Shown here: in pieces, positions 1 to 8,034 of the stretch
Layout: every line of letters starts with the position of its first letter
How positions within the stretch are numbered: the stretch's first letter is position 1
Assembly (NCBI GenBank): GCA_023399155.1
Contig: JAEWQP010000007.1
Location: 1-64,000, forward strand
Direction: 5' to 3'
From: Verrucomicrobiota bacterium
GTDB lineage: Bacteria > Verrucomicrobiota > Verrucomicrobiia > Opitutales > Opitutaceae
DNA length: 64,000 nt
Translations under genes and position numbers: made by a program
Notes under the pieces: model-generated
What the model was told of the DNA's origin: nothing
The model's input: the letters and a program-made list of their open reading frames with translations, nothing else
Databases searched by the model: none

Positions 1-66
1 GATACGCCGGCCTCGTCCGTCCACCTTCGTCCCGCTCTCGATCAGCTCCGTGGTAGTGCTCGCCAT
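1..66 (-). CDS. IS66 accessory protein TnpA, N-terminal fragment
   Basis: An ATG at 66-64 opens a frame that runs off the window edge after 22 codons, starting MASTTTELIESGTKVDGRGR. The lead followed by a KVDxRGRR-type segment is what the small IS66-family OrfA/TnpA accessory proteins show just before their helix-turn-helix. Position relative to the putative inverted repeat (start codon about 60 bp inside the end) also fits. Only the first residues are visible, so the assignment rests on this short match and on the neighbouring terminal repeat. Confidence 0.5.
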   Translation of the reverse strand, partial: MASTTTELIESGTKVDGRGRRI

Positions 67-125
67 TGCGACACTCTACACTGTCGTATTTCCTACGAAC
101 AGGAGGCGACCGGCTTTACGCTTAC
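1..125 (-). mobile_element. IS66-family insertion sequence, terminal part
   Basis: The left window edge cuts an insertion sequence. Reading leftward on the minus strand from position 125, the sequence begins GTAAGCGTAAAGCCGG, which fits the GTAAGC-type terminal inverted repeat of IS66-family elements. About 60 bp further in, the first codons of an IS66-type accessory protein begin. The other end, the remaining genes and the 8-bp target duplication (candidate GAATGAAT at 126-133) lie outside or cannot be tested here. It sits 70 bp beyond the tniQ stop codon, so it has probably inserted into the Tn7-like element and separated tniQ from whatever lay to the left. Confidence 0.55.
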
Positions 126-194
126 GAATGAATCGGCGGTCATGACCAATAAAGGGGCAGGTTCATCTCTCTGGCACGGTCGCTCCGCCCATCT

Positions 195-1862
195 TCATGC
201 GGCGTGCTTGCGTTCCCGTGGACCCCATCTTCCGCGAAAGTGCGTGTAGCCCATCGCGGCGAGGGTCTCTTCGTTTATGCATTTCCGGGGCACGTAGGCG
301 CGCTCGCGGACTTCATGAGGCCTAAGGTGAGGATTCTCGCGCCGTACGGTGAGGATCCGGCGCATGGTATAGGCCGCCGCTGACTCGGTGACAGACGCGA
401 TCGCCGCCCATGTCAGCGGGAATCTCGTCGGATGACTGATGACAGATGATCCCCAAGTGGCGTGTTGCAGAATCGAGCAGGCTGATACGCGCCGAAATGG
501 CCGCAGTGCGCGCACGCGTGCTGCCAGATAAGGCACCTTTGGCGCTAGAGCTTCGTCTCGACGCGCCCAGTCAACGATTGGATTGCCTGAAACGACGATG
601 GGCTTTCGCAAATGCCGCTTAAGCCAGGAGCAGTCGTTACGCTGCAGCCAGCGCCTGGTGTTCCTCCGCTTGTCGCAATCAGAACCATCTCGCAGTCGCA
701 ACCAGAGTTTTCGGTGACGTTTTCGGTCATTCTCGAAGTGCAGTGTCGCCGCATCATTCGCATTTCTTGGGAACCGCAGATGCAGCAACGTCGCCCAACG
801 AGTCACGGTTTGCACTGAACGTCCAAGATCTCGAGCCATCCTGTTCAAGGAGATGTTTTGCTTTGGCCACCACTTTTGAACCATTTGCTGATCCCTTCTC
901 GATCCAGCACGAGCAAGTAGATGGCGTGGGCGCGATGCGTCACCGGCTATGCCGAAGAGTTCGTCCGGCCCAACCTGTAGAAAAATCCAGAGTAGAACAT
1001 GGCGCAGGGGACGCAGGCACTTGCCCTTGCCAAGGCAAACCCTTGCAGGCCAAGAGGAGTTGCTCATCGGGTCGAACCGAATCGCGTCGTGGCTCATCCA
1101 GTTGGGGCCGAGCCATCCCGCAAACGACGAGTGAAACTCAGATCGTTTCAGCTGGGAATCCTTGAACCAACCACGCTCGCGAAGTAGGACAACGTAGGCA
1201 TCTCGAAGTGCCAGAGGACCAAGGGCCGGGAGACGTGACTTAAGAAGCCACTTGAAATGGCGTGCGACTTGGATCTGGCGTTCATCGGGATTCGTCGCCC
1301 CGCCCGGTGCAGACGCTGCTTCTGCATTTTGCGCGCAAGGATAGTCCACCTTCCAATTCTCGCCACAGTAGAACTGGCTCTCGATCAGCATCGACCCGTG
1401 GACGGGACAACATTCGACGCCCGGGACTTGATGGACTCTGCGCCACCAGGTGACGCCGTCCCCTGCCTCAAGATCTTCCGCCCGGCATTTTGCGCAGTAT
1501 CGAAGGTGCCAATACCGATTATGGACCTCGCGAACGCGGACAAGCTGCCCTGGATGTCCTCTTGTACCAATCATGCTCTGCTCAATTCGCATCAGGCAAC
1601 TCGGTGTGAGAAACGGCCTCAGTAGCGGCAACATCGTGGTCGCGTCTATCAACTCGTGAGCTGTCAGTCCGAGACGCCTGCCAAGAGATTCTTCTAGGAA
1701 GCCAATTCGACCAGGCAGGTCGGCGAAGAGCAACGCTCTGTCGTTGCCGAGCAATTCACGAGCTGCGCTGGCCCGACTTGGGATCGGCACACGAGAGAGG
1801 TTTCGCGCGATGAGGCTCGGAAGCGTCTCGTCCGCACGCGGTCCTTCAATCGTTGAGATCAT
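195..1862 (-). CDS. tniQ: TnsD-type TniQ target-selection protein
   Basis: This 555-residue protein is the target selector of the Tn7-like element: in the family it binds a specific chromosomal site and recruits TnsC and TnsB. The N-terminal TniQ domain opens with a typical ETLPSLIARNLS segment, and the zinc-ribbon residues C123-x2-C126 and C152-x2-H155 are visible. Around residues 330-365 lies a helix-turn-helix-like segment (MARDLGRSVQTVTRW). The C-terminal half has the WLxL...LRxx...WLxRND.SWLKRHL pattern of TnsD proteins. The length fits site-specific TnsD better than the short TniQ of CRISPR-associated elements. Its ATG overlaps the tnsC stop (ATGA), so it is the last gene of the operon and is probably translationally coupled. 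It is the likely reader of the gnd 3' end. Confidence 0.88.
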   Translation of the reverse strand: MISTIEGPRADETLPSLIARNLSRVPIPSRASAARELLGNDRALLFADLPGRIGFLEESLGRRLGLTAHELIDATTMLPLLRPFLTPSCLMRIEQSMIGTRGHPGQLVRVREVHNRYWHLRYCAKCRAEDLEAGDGVTWWRRVHQVPGVECCPVHGSMLIESQFYCGENWKVDYPCAQNAEAASAPGGATNPDERQIQVARHFKWLLKSRLPALGPLALRDAYVVLLRERGWFKDSQLKRSEFHSSFAGWLGPNWMSHDAIRFDPMSNSSWPARVCLGKGKCLRPLRHVLLWIFLQVGPDELFGIAGDASRPRHLLARAGSRRDQQMVQKWWPKQNISLNRMARDLGRSVQTVTRWATLLHLRFPRNANDAATLHFENDRKRHRKLWLRLRDGSDCDKRRNTRRWLQRNDCSWLKRHLRKPIVVSGNPIVDWARRDEALAPKVPYLAARVRALRPFRRVSACSILQHATWGSSVISHPTRFPLTWAAIASVTESAAAYTMRRILTVRRENPHLRPHEVRERAYVPRKCINEETLAAMGYTHFRGRWGPRERKHAA

Positions 1863-3295
1863 TCAGCGAGATCGAGAACGCCGGCTTTCTCAAGTGCGGC
1901 GATTTTGTCGGACGCGGTTGAGGCGGCAAGGAGCGGGTCATCATGGCGAGGAGTCTTTCCCCGGGCAGCCCGGCGAGCTTTTTTGCATGGCTTCTTCTTG
2001 GCTGCCGTCGCCTTCGCTTCTTCAGCGCTCCCTACTCGTTGGCTCTCTTTTTCCAGCAACTTTTGGAGTCTCTCGTTAAGAGTCCGTTGGGTCTCTTCAG
2101 TGTTATCGACGTCAGCTCCTTGGGTGCGGATCCTTATGAGCGTCTTTTCGATGCCGCCGAACAGGTCCGCCGCGGTTTGGTGAAGAACCTCATCCGTCAG
2201 GACTTCGGTCTCCCGACCGAAAAGTCGCGTCTGCGCCAACATAAACAACTTGATCACTAGGTCGGGGACGCCTCCGGTCAGAGCATGAACGGTGGACGCG
2301 AGCCGTTGCAGATCGCAGACCGTTTCCAGGTAGCAAAACGAACCGATCTCCTCGAGGAAGTTGGAGAGCAACGGATCACCATCAGCAAACGGTCGAAACG
2401 GACGTATTCCACTGATGAACCGACGTTCGACCGCGAAGTCTGTCTTGATGAGTGTTCGCGCCCTTTCCGTTCCAACGATAAGCAAGGGGAGGCCAAGGCT
2501 ATTCATAAGCCGTATGAAGTAGCTTAGGACGGAACCGTAGCCGCGAGTATACGAAGACATGTTCTGAACCTCGTCGACGATTATCAGGCCTACATGGTAG
2601 TCGCGAAGTGCTTGATACAGCTTGGGAATGATCGTGAGGCCGTTGCATCCAGCAGTGTTGTATTTCTCCTGCAGATCGACCCCCACTATCTCACTCATCG
2701 CATTCAGAACGGTCGTGGCGAATGCCTTGGGTGAGGAGTCGCTGATCATATTTACGAAGACGAAAGGCACTTGCCGGAATGCGAACCTCACGCCGTCCTC
2801 TTCGTATAAGTGGTCAACCACTGACGGGTAGCGGCTCAACGAGCGTTTGGTTGCGGCCGTCTTGCCAGTGCCAGCTGTTCCGAACACTCCGGCACCCAGC
2901 AGCGGAATGTGCGAATACCTTTCGGGGGGAGGGAGGCAGCCTCCCTTGAGCAATTCGTTGTCCTCTCGAACGAGTCTTCGATTCGCGGGCGACAGGGGGT
3001 TTCGATGCGCGTAACCTCGCCGTATCATGATGTCGATCTGGCTCAACACACTGGCATGTTGCGGTCCGGGAATGAATAGCTCCTGTAGAGCACACACCGC
3101 ATGCATCCGGAGGTGCGCAGGCAGGGTCCGTTCCTGTGCGCTGAATGCCGGCAAGTTTGTCAGGTGGTCGTACGTTTCTTCTTCCGAGAGAATAGGAGGC
3201 AGGGCACCAATGAGAGGATTGCCCCGGTATGCGGCGATTGGATCCGCAAGATTTCTGAATTCGTTCGTGAATCGTGCGATGCCCGTTTTGGCCAC
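1859..3295 (-). CDS. tnsC: TnsC-like AAA+ ATPase of the Tn7-like transposon
   Basis: TnsC is the ATP-dependent regulator that links the target selector to the transposase. From the chosen GTG start (3295-3293) the protein has 478 residues. A P-loop GTAGTGKT lies at about 139-146 and a Walker B motif LIIVDEVQN with D241/E242. The longer open frame from 3355 overlaps tnsB by 50 bp and lacks a ribosome binding site, whereas the GTG is preceded at good spacing by AGGAGG, which overlaps the tnsB stop codon. Its own stop overlaps the tniQ start. The order tnsA-B-C-tniQ and the overlaps make a single transcript very likely. Confidence 0.9.
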   Translation of the reverse strand: MAKTGIARFTNEFRNLADPIAAYRGNPLIGALPPILSEEETYDHLTNLPAFSAQERTLPAHLRMHAVCALQELFIPGPQHASVLSQIDIMIRRGYAHRNPLSPANRRLVREDNELLKGGCLPPPERYSHIPLLGAGVFGTAGTGKTAATKRSLSRYPSVVDHLYEEDGVRFAFRQVPFVFVNMISDSSPKAFATTVLNAMSEIVGVDLQEKYNTAGCNGLTIIPKLYQALRDYHVGLIIVDEVQNMSSYTRGYGSVLSYFIRLMNSLGLPLLIVGTERARTLIKTDFAVERRFISGIRPFRPFADGDPLLSNFLEEIGSFCYLETVCDLQRLASTVHALTGGVPDLVIKLFMLAQTRLFGRETEVLTDEVLHQTAADLFGGIEKTLIRIRTQGADVDNTEETQRTLNERLQKLLEKESQRVGSAEEAKATAAKKKPCKKARRAARGKTPRHDDPLLAASTASDKIAALEKAGVLDLAE

Positions 3296-3301
3296 TTCAC
3301 A

Positions 3302-3307
3302 CCTCCT
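3302..3307 (-). promoter_or_regulatory. Ribosome binding site that fixes the tnsC start
   Basis: On the minus strand the bases AGGAGG lie seven bases upstream of the GTG at 3295 and overlap the tnsB stop codon. This perfect Shine-Dalgarno sequence selects the GTG over the upstream ATG at 3355. Confidence 0.8.
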
Positions 3308-5555
3308 ATCTCTGGCGAGACGCGCGTAGCTTGCGGAGTATACTGAGTGCGGCATTCGTGTCCGCTCGTGTTAGAGTATTGGGTACAGCCAACTCTTTGT
3401 GCGTGACAGACGCCGGCCTGGGGCGACCTTCCCGCGCATCCTTTTCCGAGAGCGCATCTGCCGGCTTGTTGACCTTCTCGCGCTTCCGACGGGCTACGGT
3501 TCCTCGTACGGCTTCAGTCTTCTTCATTCCGTCCTTGATCGTTTCTTCGATGGAGACCTCGTTGGCCGCCTCATCTGGAACCTTCGCAGACTCCGCGATT
3601 GCGCATGTTTTGCGCTTCTCGGAGAGTTCGGAATCGACATCGAGGAAGCTCCATTCCGAGTGGTCGCCTGATTCTGCAGTCAAGTAGAGACGAATCAGTC
3701 TATCACCATGGTGCAGCCAGGTCCTCGCGGCCTTGCTCGGATCATAGCTGATCGTTTCAGGCCATGTGCGCTCACCAGCACGTACTCTCCAGAGTTCGAA
3801 CTCCGGAACGTCTTCGGCTTCCGGCGCGTAGAACAACCCGCGGATCTTTAGGCCGCGCGGCGTCATGCGTGCAGTATCTGTGGGAAGGCAGGAAAGCTCC
3901 AGCATTTCGATGTTCCATTTCCGTCTTCTGCCTCCTGCGTTCGGGATGCCCCAGTTCCAGATATCGAGCGGAGTGGGCGCAACATTGTCAGCAATCATAT
4001 CGGCGCTGCGGTGGTAGTCTCGCATCACGCGCCGGTTGCTTTGAAGTATCCAGTAGATGACTATTCGGTTTAGTTCGGAGATGTCTAGCGCAGCCGTGAC
4101 ATCGGGGCTCACTTCCGCTCGCTTGCGCGGGCTGGGCGAATACCCAGGCAGGTGTTGTGCCTTCCGATTGGCCGATCCGATCAGCGCTTCGACCAGCCCT
4201 TTGAGATCGGCACGATAGGGGGCGACAATTTCAAGGTCGCATACTTGGTTTTCGACGAGCGCATGTGCTCGAAATGAAGCGAGTTCGCTATCGGAGATGA
4301 GCAGGCCGGGCAAACATGCCGCAGGCCAGTCTTTGGCGCCGATTGTCACCCCGTGCCGCGCGCACAACGCAACCTTGTCCTCAGCCGCTGCGAGCAATGC
4401 GAGCGATGCCGCATCGTACCCTGCGTTACCGAGATGCAGATAATACCCGACGATCAGGTGACTGAAGAGGTCAACGAGGAGGTAGAGCTTAACTTTGCCA
4501 ATGGGTCGTCTCCAGAGTGTGTGTACGACGACGATATCAAAGGGAGTTGCGTCGATGAAGAAGTGGCTGCCGGGCCCGGTTACCTTTAGCTCCGTGCGGG
4601 ACGATTGGGATCGTGCTTCGAGATCAAATCGCCGCTGTCCGATCTGCCGCTTCTTCGCTGCTTCCCCGTCAGGGTCGCGAAGCGCCCATCGCATGAACTG
4701 CCGGTAAGAGGGATACCTCTTAATTGGGACCTTCTGAAGCAGCGACGGACGATCGCGGAGGGCCGAGCCAAGGTCGAGGTAGTGATAGCCTACTGTCAGT
4801 AGCCAAGCGCGACGCCAATTTCCCCCGCGGGGATGGTGGTAGTATTTTGATGCGCTTCGGATGATTAGCGCCACGTCCTTCTCGGTCATCACGAACGATC
4901 GAGCCCCGTCGAGCCGTGGACGTCCGCAACGGCTCCCAGGGCGATGCGGGCGGAGTTGGCCGATGCGCGCCCCAAGCCCGATTCCTCGTCCGCGAATGAA
5001 CCATCGCCCTGCGAGGGCATTCGGGTTCCGGCCTCCCTGAAGATATTTCCGAAGTGGGCGATACACTTCGATTTCTTGGACTCCCTTTCCCTCGCAGATC
5101 TCGAGCACCGCTCGACGTCTCAGCCGGCGATCGAAGATTCCATCGCCGAGGGCGATGAGTCTGTTAAGTAGTTCAACGTTTCTTGCCCTGCAGCGCTTCG
5201 TCTTCTCGGAGAAGACTTCTTCTGCGACCCGCAGCACTCGCAGCGGTTCTGTGGATGTTTCAATCCACTGTCTTGTTGCCACCAGCATGTCTGCGTCGGA
5301 TCGCGGGATGACGACATCCCAAGCAAGTGGATCCTCGACACAGATCGCGATAATGTATCTAGCGTCCACATACAGCACCCGTTGATGAATGTGGCCGATC
5401 GCGTCCTCCGGCAGTGCGCCCCGGGTGCGACGGTTCGATTTGACGTGGTTATAGACCTCTTTCCGGACCTCCTCTCGCTTGTCTCGGAAGACAGATCCGA
5501 CAAGAAAGTCGAACGAGTCGGACAGGACCTCGAGCGTTGCTGATGATCCGATCAC
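3306..5555 (-). CDS. tnsB: TnsB-like DDE transposase
   Basis: TnsB carries out 3'-end cleavage and strand transfer. With the GTG start at 5555-5553 the protein has 749 residues, close to the 702 of Tn7 TnsB. The RNase H-fold catalytic triad is visible: D335 in HFFIDATPFD, D422 in LLISDSELASF and E456 in DLKGLVEALIG, with the usual spacing of about 34 residues between the last two. A helix-turn-helix-rich N-terminal region precedes it. The GTG overlaps the tnsA stop (GTGA), which suggests translational coupling; the longer ATG frame from 5630 would overlap tnsA by 79 bp and is less likely. It should bind the 21-bp-period repeats at 19733-19816. Confidence 0.92.
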   Translation of the reverse strand: MIGSSATLEVLSDSFDFLVGSVFRDKREEVRKEVYNHVKSNRRTRGALPEDAIGHIHQRVLYVDARYIIAICVEDPLAWDVVIPRSDADMLVATRQWIETSTEPLRVLRVAEEVFSEKTKRCRARNVELLNRLIALGDGIFDRRLRRRAVLEICEGKGVQEIEVYRPLRKYLQGGRNPNALAGRWFIRGRGIGLGARIGQLRPHRPGSRCGRPRLDGARSFVMTEKDVALIIRSASKYYHHPRGGNWRRAWLLTVGYHYLDLGSALRDRPSLLQKVPIKRYPSYRQFMRWALRDPDGEAAKKRQIGQRRFDLEARSQSSRTELKVTGPGSHFFIDATPFDIVVVHTLWRRPIGKVKLYLLVDLFSHLIVGYYLHLGNAGYDAASLALLAAAEDKVALCARHGVTIGAKDWPAACLPGLLISDSELASFRAHALVENQVCDLEIVAPYRADLKGLVEALIGSANRKAQHLPGYSPSPRKRAEVSPDVTAALDISELNRIVIYWILQSNRRVMRDYHRSADMIADNVAPTPLDIWNWGIPNAGGRRRKWNIEMLELSCLPTDTARMTPRGLKIRGLFYAPEAEDVPEFELWRVRAGERTWPETISYDPSKAARTWLHHGDRLIRLYLTAESGDHSEWSFLDVDSELSEKRKTCAIAESAKVPDEAANEVSIEETIKDGMKKTEAVRGTVARRKREKVNKPADALSEKDAREGRPRPASVTHKELAVPNTLTRADTNAALSILRKLRASRQR

Positions 5556-6382
5556 GCGGCTGCCTTTTCTTCCGCAAGCGTCGTCTTCTTCGGCAATAGG
5601 CTTGGCTGGGGGAGAAATGGGCTGTCCCAATCAGCCGTCCATTGCCTCGTGACCAGCGAGTGGAAGGCAACGCTCAGTGCAGTTCCTGGATCATGGTTGA
5701 ACTTAGCGTCGCACTCGCGCGCCAGGACGCGCAACGGAGCATGCCCCTCATAGACGTGAGGCTCCATCCAGAGGCTCATCTGGGCTGCTTCCTCGGGGCT
5801 ACAGGGAAGTCGGTGTGGCAGGCAGTAGTCGAACACCTGCCGCATGTTGTTCACGCGTACGCGCGGGAGTCTGGTATCCAAAATCAGCCGCCACGGGATG
5901 CCACGACGGGTCCAATACAGGCGTTCAATGGCAAGTTTCTCCAACACTCGCTCCGTCAGATTGGACGCCTGCTTGACAGCGTAGGCGCACCGTTGAAGGG
6001 CGGCTTGTCGCCTACGCGTGACGACAAAGTCCGTCGACATGACGATCGGATCGTCCGCTACCGCCGGATGATCGACCCCGAGTTCATGAGCGAGCTCCAG
6101 TGTCACCCGGGGATCCAGTGCGTATTGCTCCCCGATTTCGACGACATCGGGTAGCGTGTGCAGCTTGAGGTAAAAGTCCTTCTCCGGGCGAGACATGACC
6201 TGCATCGGGCGGCCCGTCAGCCAGCTCCACGAGGCGGTCCGGGCGCCCTTGCTCGGAAACTCCACGATCCCAAACAGGGGCACGTATGGCTCCGGGCCGT
6301 CGAGTTGGCACTTCCCCGCTCCGATGACACAGCGGTCGTAGTCTCGGGCGAGGTAGTTCGTCCGGAATCGTCCGCGGCTCAT
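5552..6382 (-). CDS. tnsA: TnsA-like endonuclease
   Basis: TnsA cuts the 5' ends of the transposon, giving cut-and-paste transposition together with TnsB. The protein has 276 residues, nearly the same as Tn7 TnsA (273). The restriction-enzyme-like active site is visible as E67 in SRPEKDF, D118 in MSTDFVV and K137 in YAVKQAS, at almost the same positions as E63, D114 and K132 of Tn7 TnsA. The C-terminal part would bind TnsC. GAGGTGG upstream of the ATG is a plausible ribosome binding site. The ATG also overlaps the stop of a small upstream frame. Presence of intact tnsA argues against a replicative Tn5053-type mechanism. Confidence 0.9.
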   Translation of the reverse strand: MSRGRFRTNYLARDYDRCVIGAGKCQLDGPEPYVPLFGIVEFPSKGARTASWSWLTGRPMQVMSRPEKDFYLKLHTLPDVVEIGEQYALDPRVTLELAHELGVDHPAVADDPIVMSTDFVVTRRRQAALQRCAYAVKQASNLTERVLEKLAIERLYWTRRGIPWRLILDTRLPRVRVNNMRQVFDYCLPHRLPCSPEEAAQMSLWMEPHVYEGHAPLRVLARECDAKFNHDPGTALSVAFHSLVTRQWTADWDSPFLPQPSLLPKKTTLAEEKAAA

Positions 6383-6552
6383 TTGGCCACCTCGCTCCCG
6401 GTGTCGCTTCCCTGTGCTAAGTCGATCGTGGAGAAAAACCTCTCCACAACACCGCGGCGTTCAGGCCCGCGCTCGCTCTCGGGAAGCAAAGTGAATTTTA
6501 CAGCTAGAGGGGGAAGCTCCCTTTCGGAATATGATAAGCTGCTGTTATCCAT
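6379..6552 (-). CDS. Possible small leader gene coupled to tnsA
   Basis: A 57-codon frame beginning MDNSSLSYSERELPPLAV ends with a TGA that overlaps the tnsA ATG (ATGA), the same junction used between tnsC and tniQ. This arrangement suggests it could be translated as the first gene of the transposition operon. An in-frame ATG 10 codons further upstream is also possible. No family is recognised, no domain is visible and no strong ribosome binding site was seen, so it may also be a chance frame in the tnsA leader. Confidence 0.35.
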   Translation of the reverse strand: MDNSSLSYSERELPPLAVKFTLLPESERGPERRGVVERFFSTIDLAQGSDTGSEVAK

Positions 6553-6745
6553 TTTGTTACACACTTCTTTTGGGGTCCGCACTCGGCGGACATCAACAAC
6601 TCTGCACGTTTCGCTTTTCGATGTCTGGCAGCGTGCCGACCTCGTCGGTCAGCGCTTGACCTTTGGCGCGAACTTCCCAGTATGTAACACGTTGCAGGAC
6701 AGGAATGTCCTTCAGCAGCTACTCTTCCGGGAGTGGTTTCCAGAG

Positions 6746-6793
6746 AAGCCGACGGTCGCCTCGAAAACAGCCGTCGGCTTTTCCTATTTTTTG
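6746..6793 (+). terminator. Hairpin with T-rich tail between tnsA leader and the wHTH gene
   Basis: AAGCCGACGG at 6746-6755 pairs perfectly with CCGTCGGCTT at 6771-6780, and the plus strand continues into TTCCTATTTTTT. It looks like an intrinsic terminator for plus-strand transcription. On the minus strand it follows the stop of the 168-residue gene directly but without a T tract. Confidence 0.6.
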
Positions 6794-7290
6794 GCCTCAA
6801 CATATCGATACGTATGGGGTCCTCCATTTGTGCCCCGCTTCACGATCGCGAGGGTCTCTTTTGTTCTGAGGTAATGAATGGCTCCGGAGAGGGTCTCCGC
6901 GGAGATTGCGGGGGAGTATTGGGGGTACCTTGAATCCAGATAGCCCCTGATATCCATAGGAGCGAAGGCGCGCGGTTGCGCGCGGCAGGCCTCGAGCACC
7001 AGGGTTGAGATTTTGGGCATTTGCACCGGCGGGGAGCTGGAGTCCTGGTCCGCAGCTATACCGAGCTTCCCACGCGCTCGCGTTGGGCTGACGATTTTCG
7101 GGCGATCCCTCGAGCGAACTCGGCCGTGTTCTACCAAGCCCCGTATGGTCGACTCCAAACTCGCGAACTCATCCGAGACCTCCCGTAGGCGCGTTCGTCG
7201 TCGGCCCATCAGCGCTAGGACAGCTCGTTCGACAGATGGCTGTAGCTCTCCCGGGGACCACTTTACCTCCAATTCGTCTCTGATTTCCAC
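6784..7290 (-). CDS. Hypothetical protein, possible winged-helix domain
   Basis: The frame encodes 168 residues from a GTG at 7290, but the bases before it are CTCCTCCTCCC and give no ribosome binding site, so the true start may be further in. The N-terminal half is basic and the middle (about 75-95) is a low-complexity linker. The C-terminal 75 residues (from about 92) alternate predicted helices and end in a short strand pair (TLAIVKRGTNGGPHTYRYV), the shape of a winged-helix DNA-binding domain. It lies between the transposition operon and the cargo and could regulate either. No named family is recognised. Confidence 0.5.
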   Translation of the reverse strand: MEIRDELEVKWSPGELQPSVERAVLALMGRRRTRLREVSDEFASLESTIRGLVEHGRVRSRDRPKIVSPTRARGKLGIAADQDSSSPPVQMPKISTLVLEACRAQPRAFAPMDIRGYLDSRYPQYSPAISAETLSGAIHYLRTKETLAIVKRGTNGGPHTYRYVEAKK

Positions 7291-7769
7291 GGGAGGAGGA
7301 GATTAGACACCTGCCATCAAATTTGCAAGCCTTGCCTCTATGGAACCATCAGACAATCAACGGGTAATATAAAATCCGGTTGTTTTGGGAAACTATTTTC
7401 GTACCCTCGTCCGAGGGCTAGGAACGCGAGTCCCTTGATTCTAGAGGGGAGGGGCAGCCGCAAGGGCAACCCTCTAGAATGCAGCCGCAGAGCTCTCCTC
7501 TTAAGCCAAGATCAGTCACGCCTAGACCCAGCTAGATTAGGGATCAGATATCAACTTGTGCATCATTTCTACGTTGACTTACGCACAAGTAGGCCGTTGA
7601 TGTCATGGCGCACCTCGAAAAAAACTCCAGCACCGTGAGGCGTCTGGAGCTTTTCTCGAGAGCCGCAATGAACGGCCCGCGAGTTGTGGAAGACGAGAGG
7701 ATCGTTCGGCAGCGGCTTGGCTTCAAGGGGAAATGTGCCCGCCCCTATCCAAAACACAGGTCGGACAAT
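7291..7769. other. Intergenic region upstream of the defence operon
   Basis: About 480 bp without a convincing gene separate the minus-strand wHTH gene from the plus-strand defence operon. It must contain the promoter of the operon and probably that of the minus-strand gene. The segment around 7320-7400 is A/T-richer than its surroundings (for example GGGTAATATAAAATCCGG at 7359-7376), which could be promoter sequence. A perfect 11-bp inverted repeat lies at 7438-7480. Confidence 0.5.
7438..7480. repeat. Perfect 11-bp inverted repeat (hairpin)
   Basis: ATTCTAGAGGG at 7438-7448 is matched exactly by CCCTCTAGAAT at 7470-7480, around a 21-base purine-rich loop. It has no T tract, so it does not look like a normal terminator. 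It could be an operator or a structured RNA leader of the defence operon about 290 bp downstream. Confidence 0.6.
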
Positions 7770-8018
7770 ATGAGTAAGCCGCAAGATCGCATGGTATACC
7801 GCCGCCCGGATGGGCGATGGGCTAACGCACGCAACGACGCCGACCGCGCGTCGAGTGTTCACGACACGCAGGGGGAGGCCATAGATGCCGCCCGGCATAA
7901 CCTCCTCAACCAAGGTGGGGGCGAGCTGAGCGTTCAGGGGCGCGATGGCCGCATCCGTTCGAAAGATACGATCGCACCCGGACATGACGCTTGTCCGCCG
8001 CGCGACACCGAACACTAA
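7770..8018 (+). CDS. DUF2188 domain protein
   Basis: The 82-residue protein matches the small DUF2188 family: a start like RMVYRRPDGRWANARNDAD, then the RASSVHDTQGEAIDAAR segment and a final GGELSVQGRDGRIRSKD. Members are stand-alone basic proteins of unknown function, often beside mobile or defence genes. The ATG at 7770 was chosen because the family similarity begins there; the open frame extends upstream to 7605 without similarity. It appears to be the first gene of the restriction-modification operon, with 16 bp to the next gene. Confidence 0.7.
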   Translation: MSKPQDRMVYRRPDGRWANARNDADRASSVHDTQGEAIDAARHNLLNQGGGELSVQGRDGRIRSKDTIAPGHDACPPRDTEH

Positions 8019-8034
8019 GCGGAAGCCTATCGAA

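Noticed and set aside
69..86. CGACA and TGTCG facing each other near the left edge as a possible Tn7-like left end
   Set aside because: It lies between the IS66 terminal repeat and the accessory protein start, so inside the IS. No 21-bp-period repeat array follows, and the flanking bases do not match the gnd-side duplication.
113..133. CGCTTACGAATGAAT as a TnsB-binding repeat of the left end
   Set aside because: Its orientation is that of a right end, it is a single copy, and it is better explained as the IS66 terminal repeat.
195..7300. CRISPR-associated Tn7-like element (CAST)
   Set aside because: No Cascade or Cas12k gene and no repeat-spacer array is visible, and TniQ is of the long TnsD type.
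7395..7480. A tRNA-like sequence upstream of the defence operon
   Set aside because: No cloverleaf with anticodon and T arm could be formed. Only the 11-bp inverted repeat is supported.
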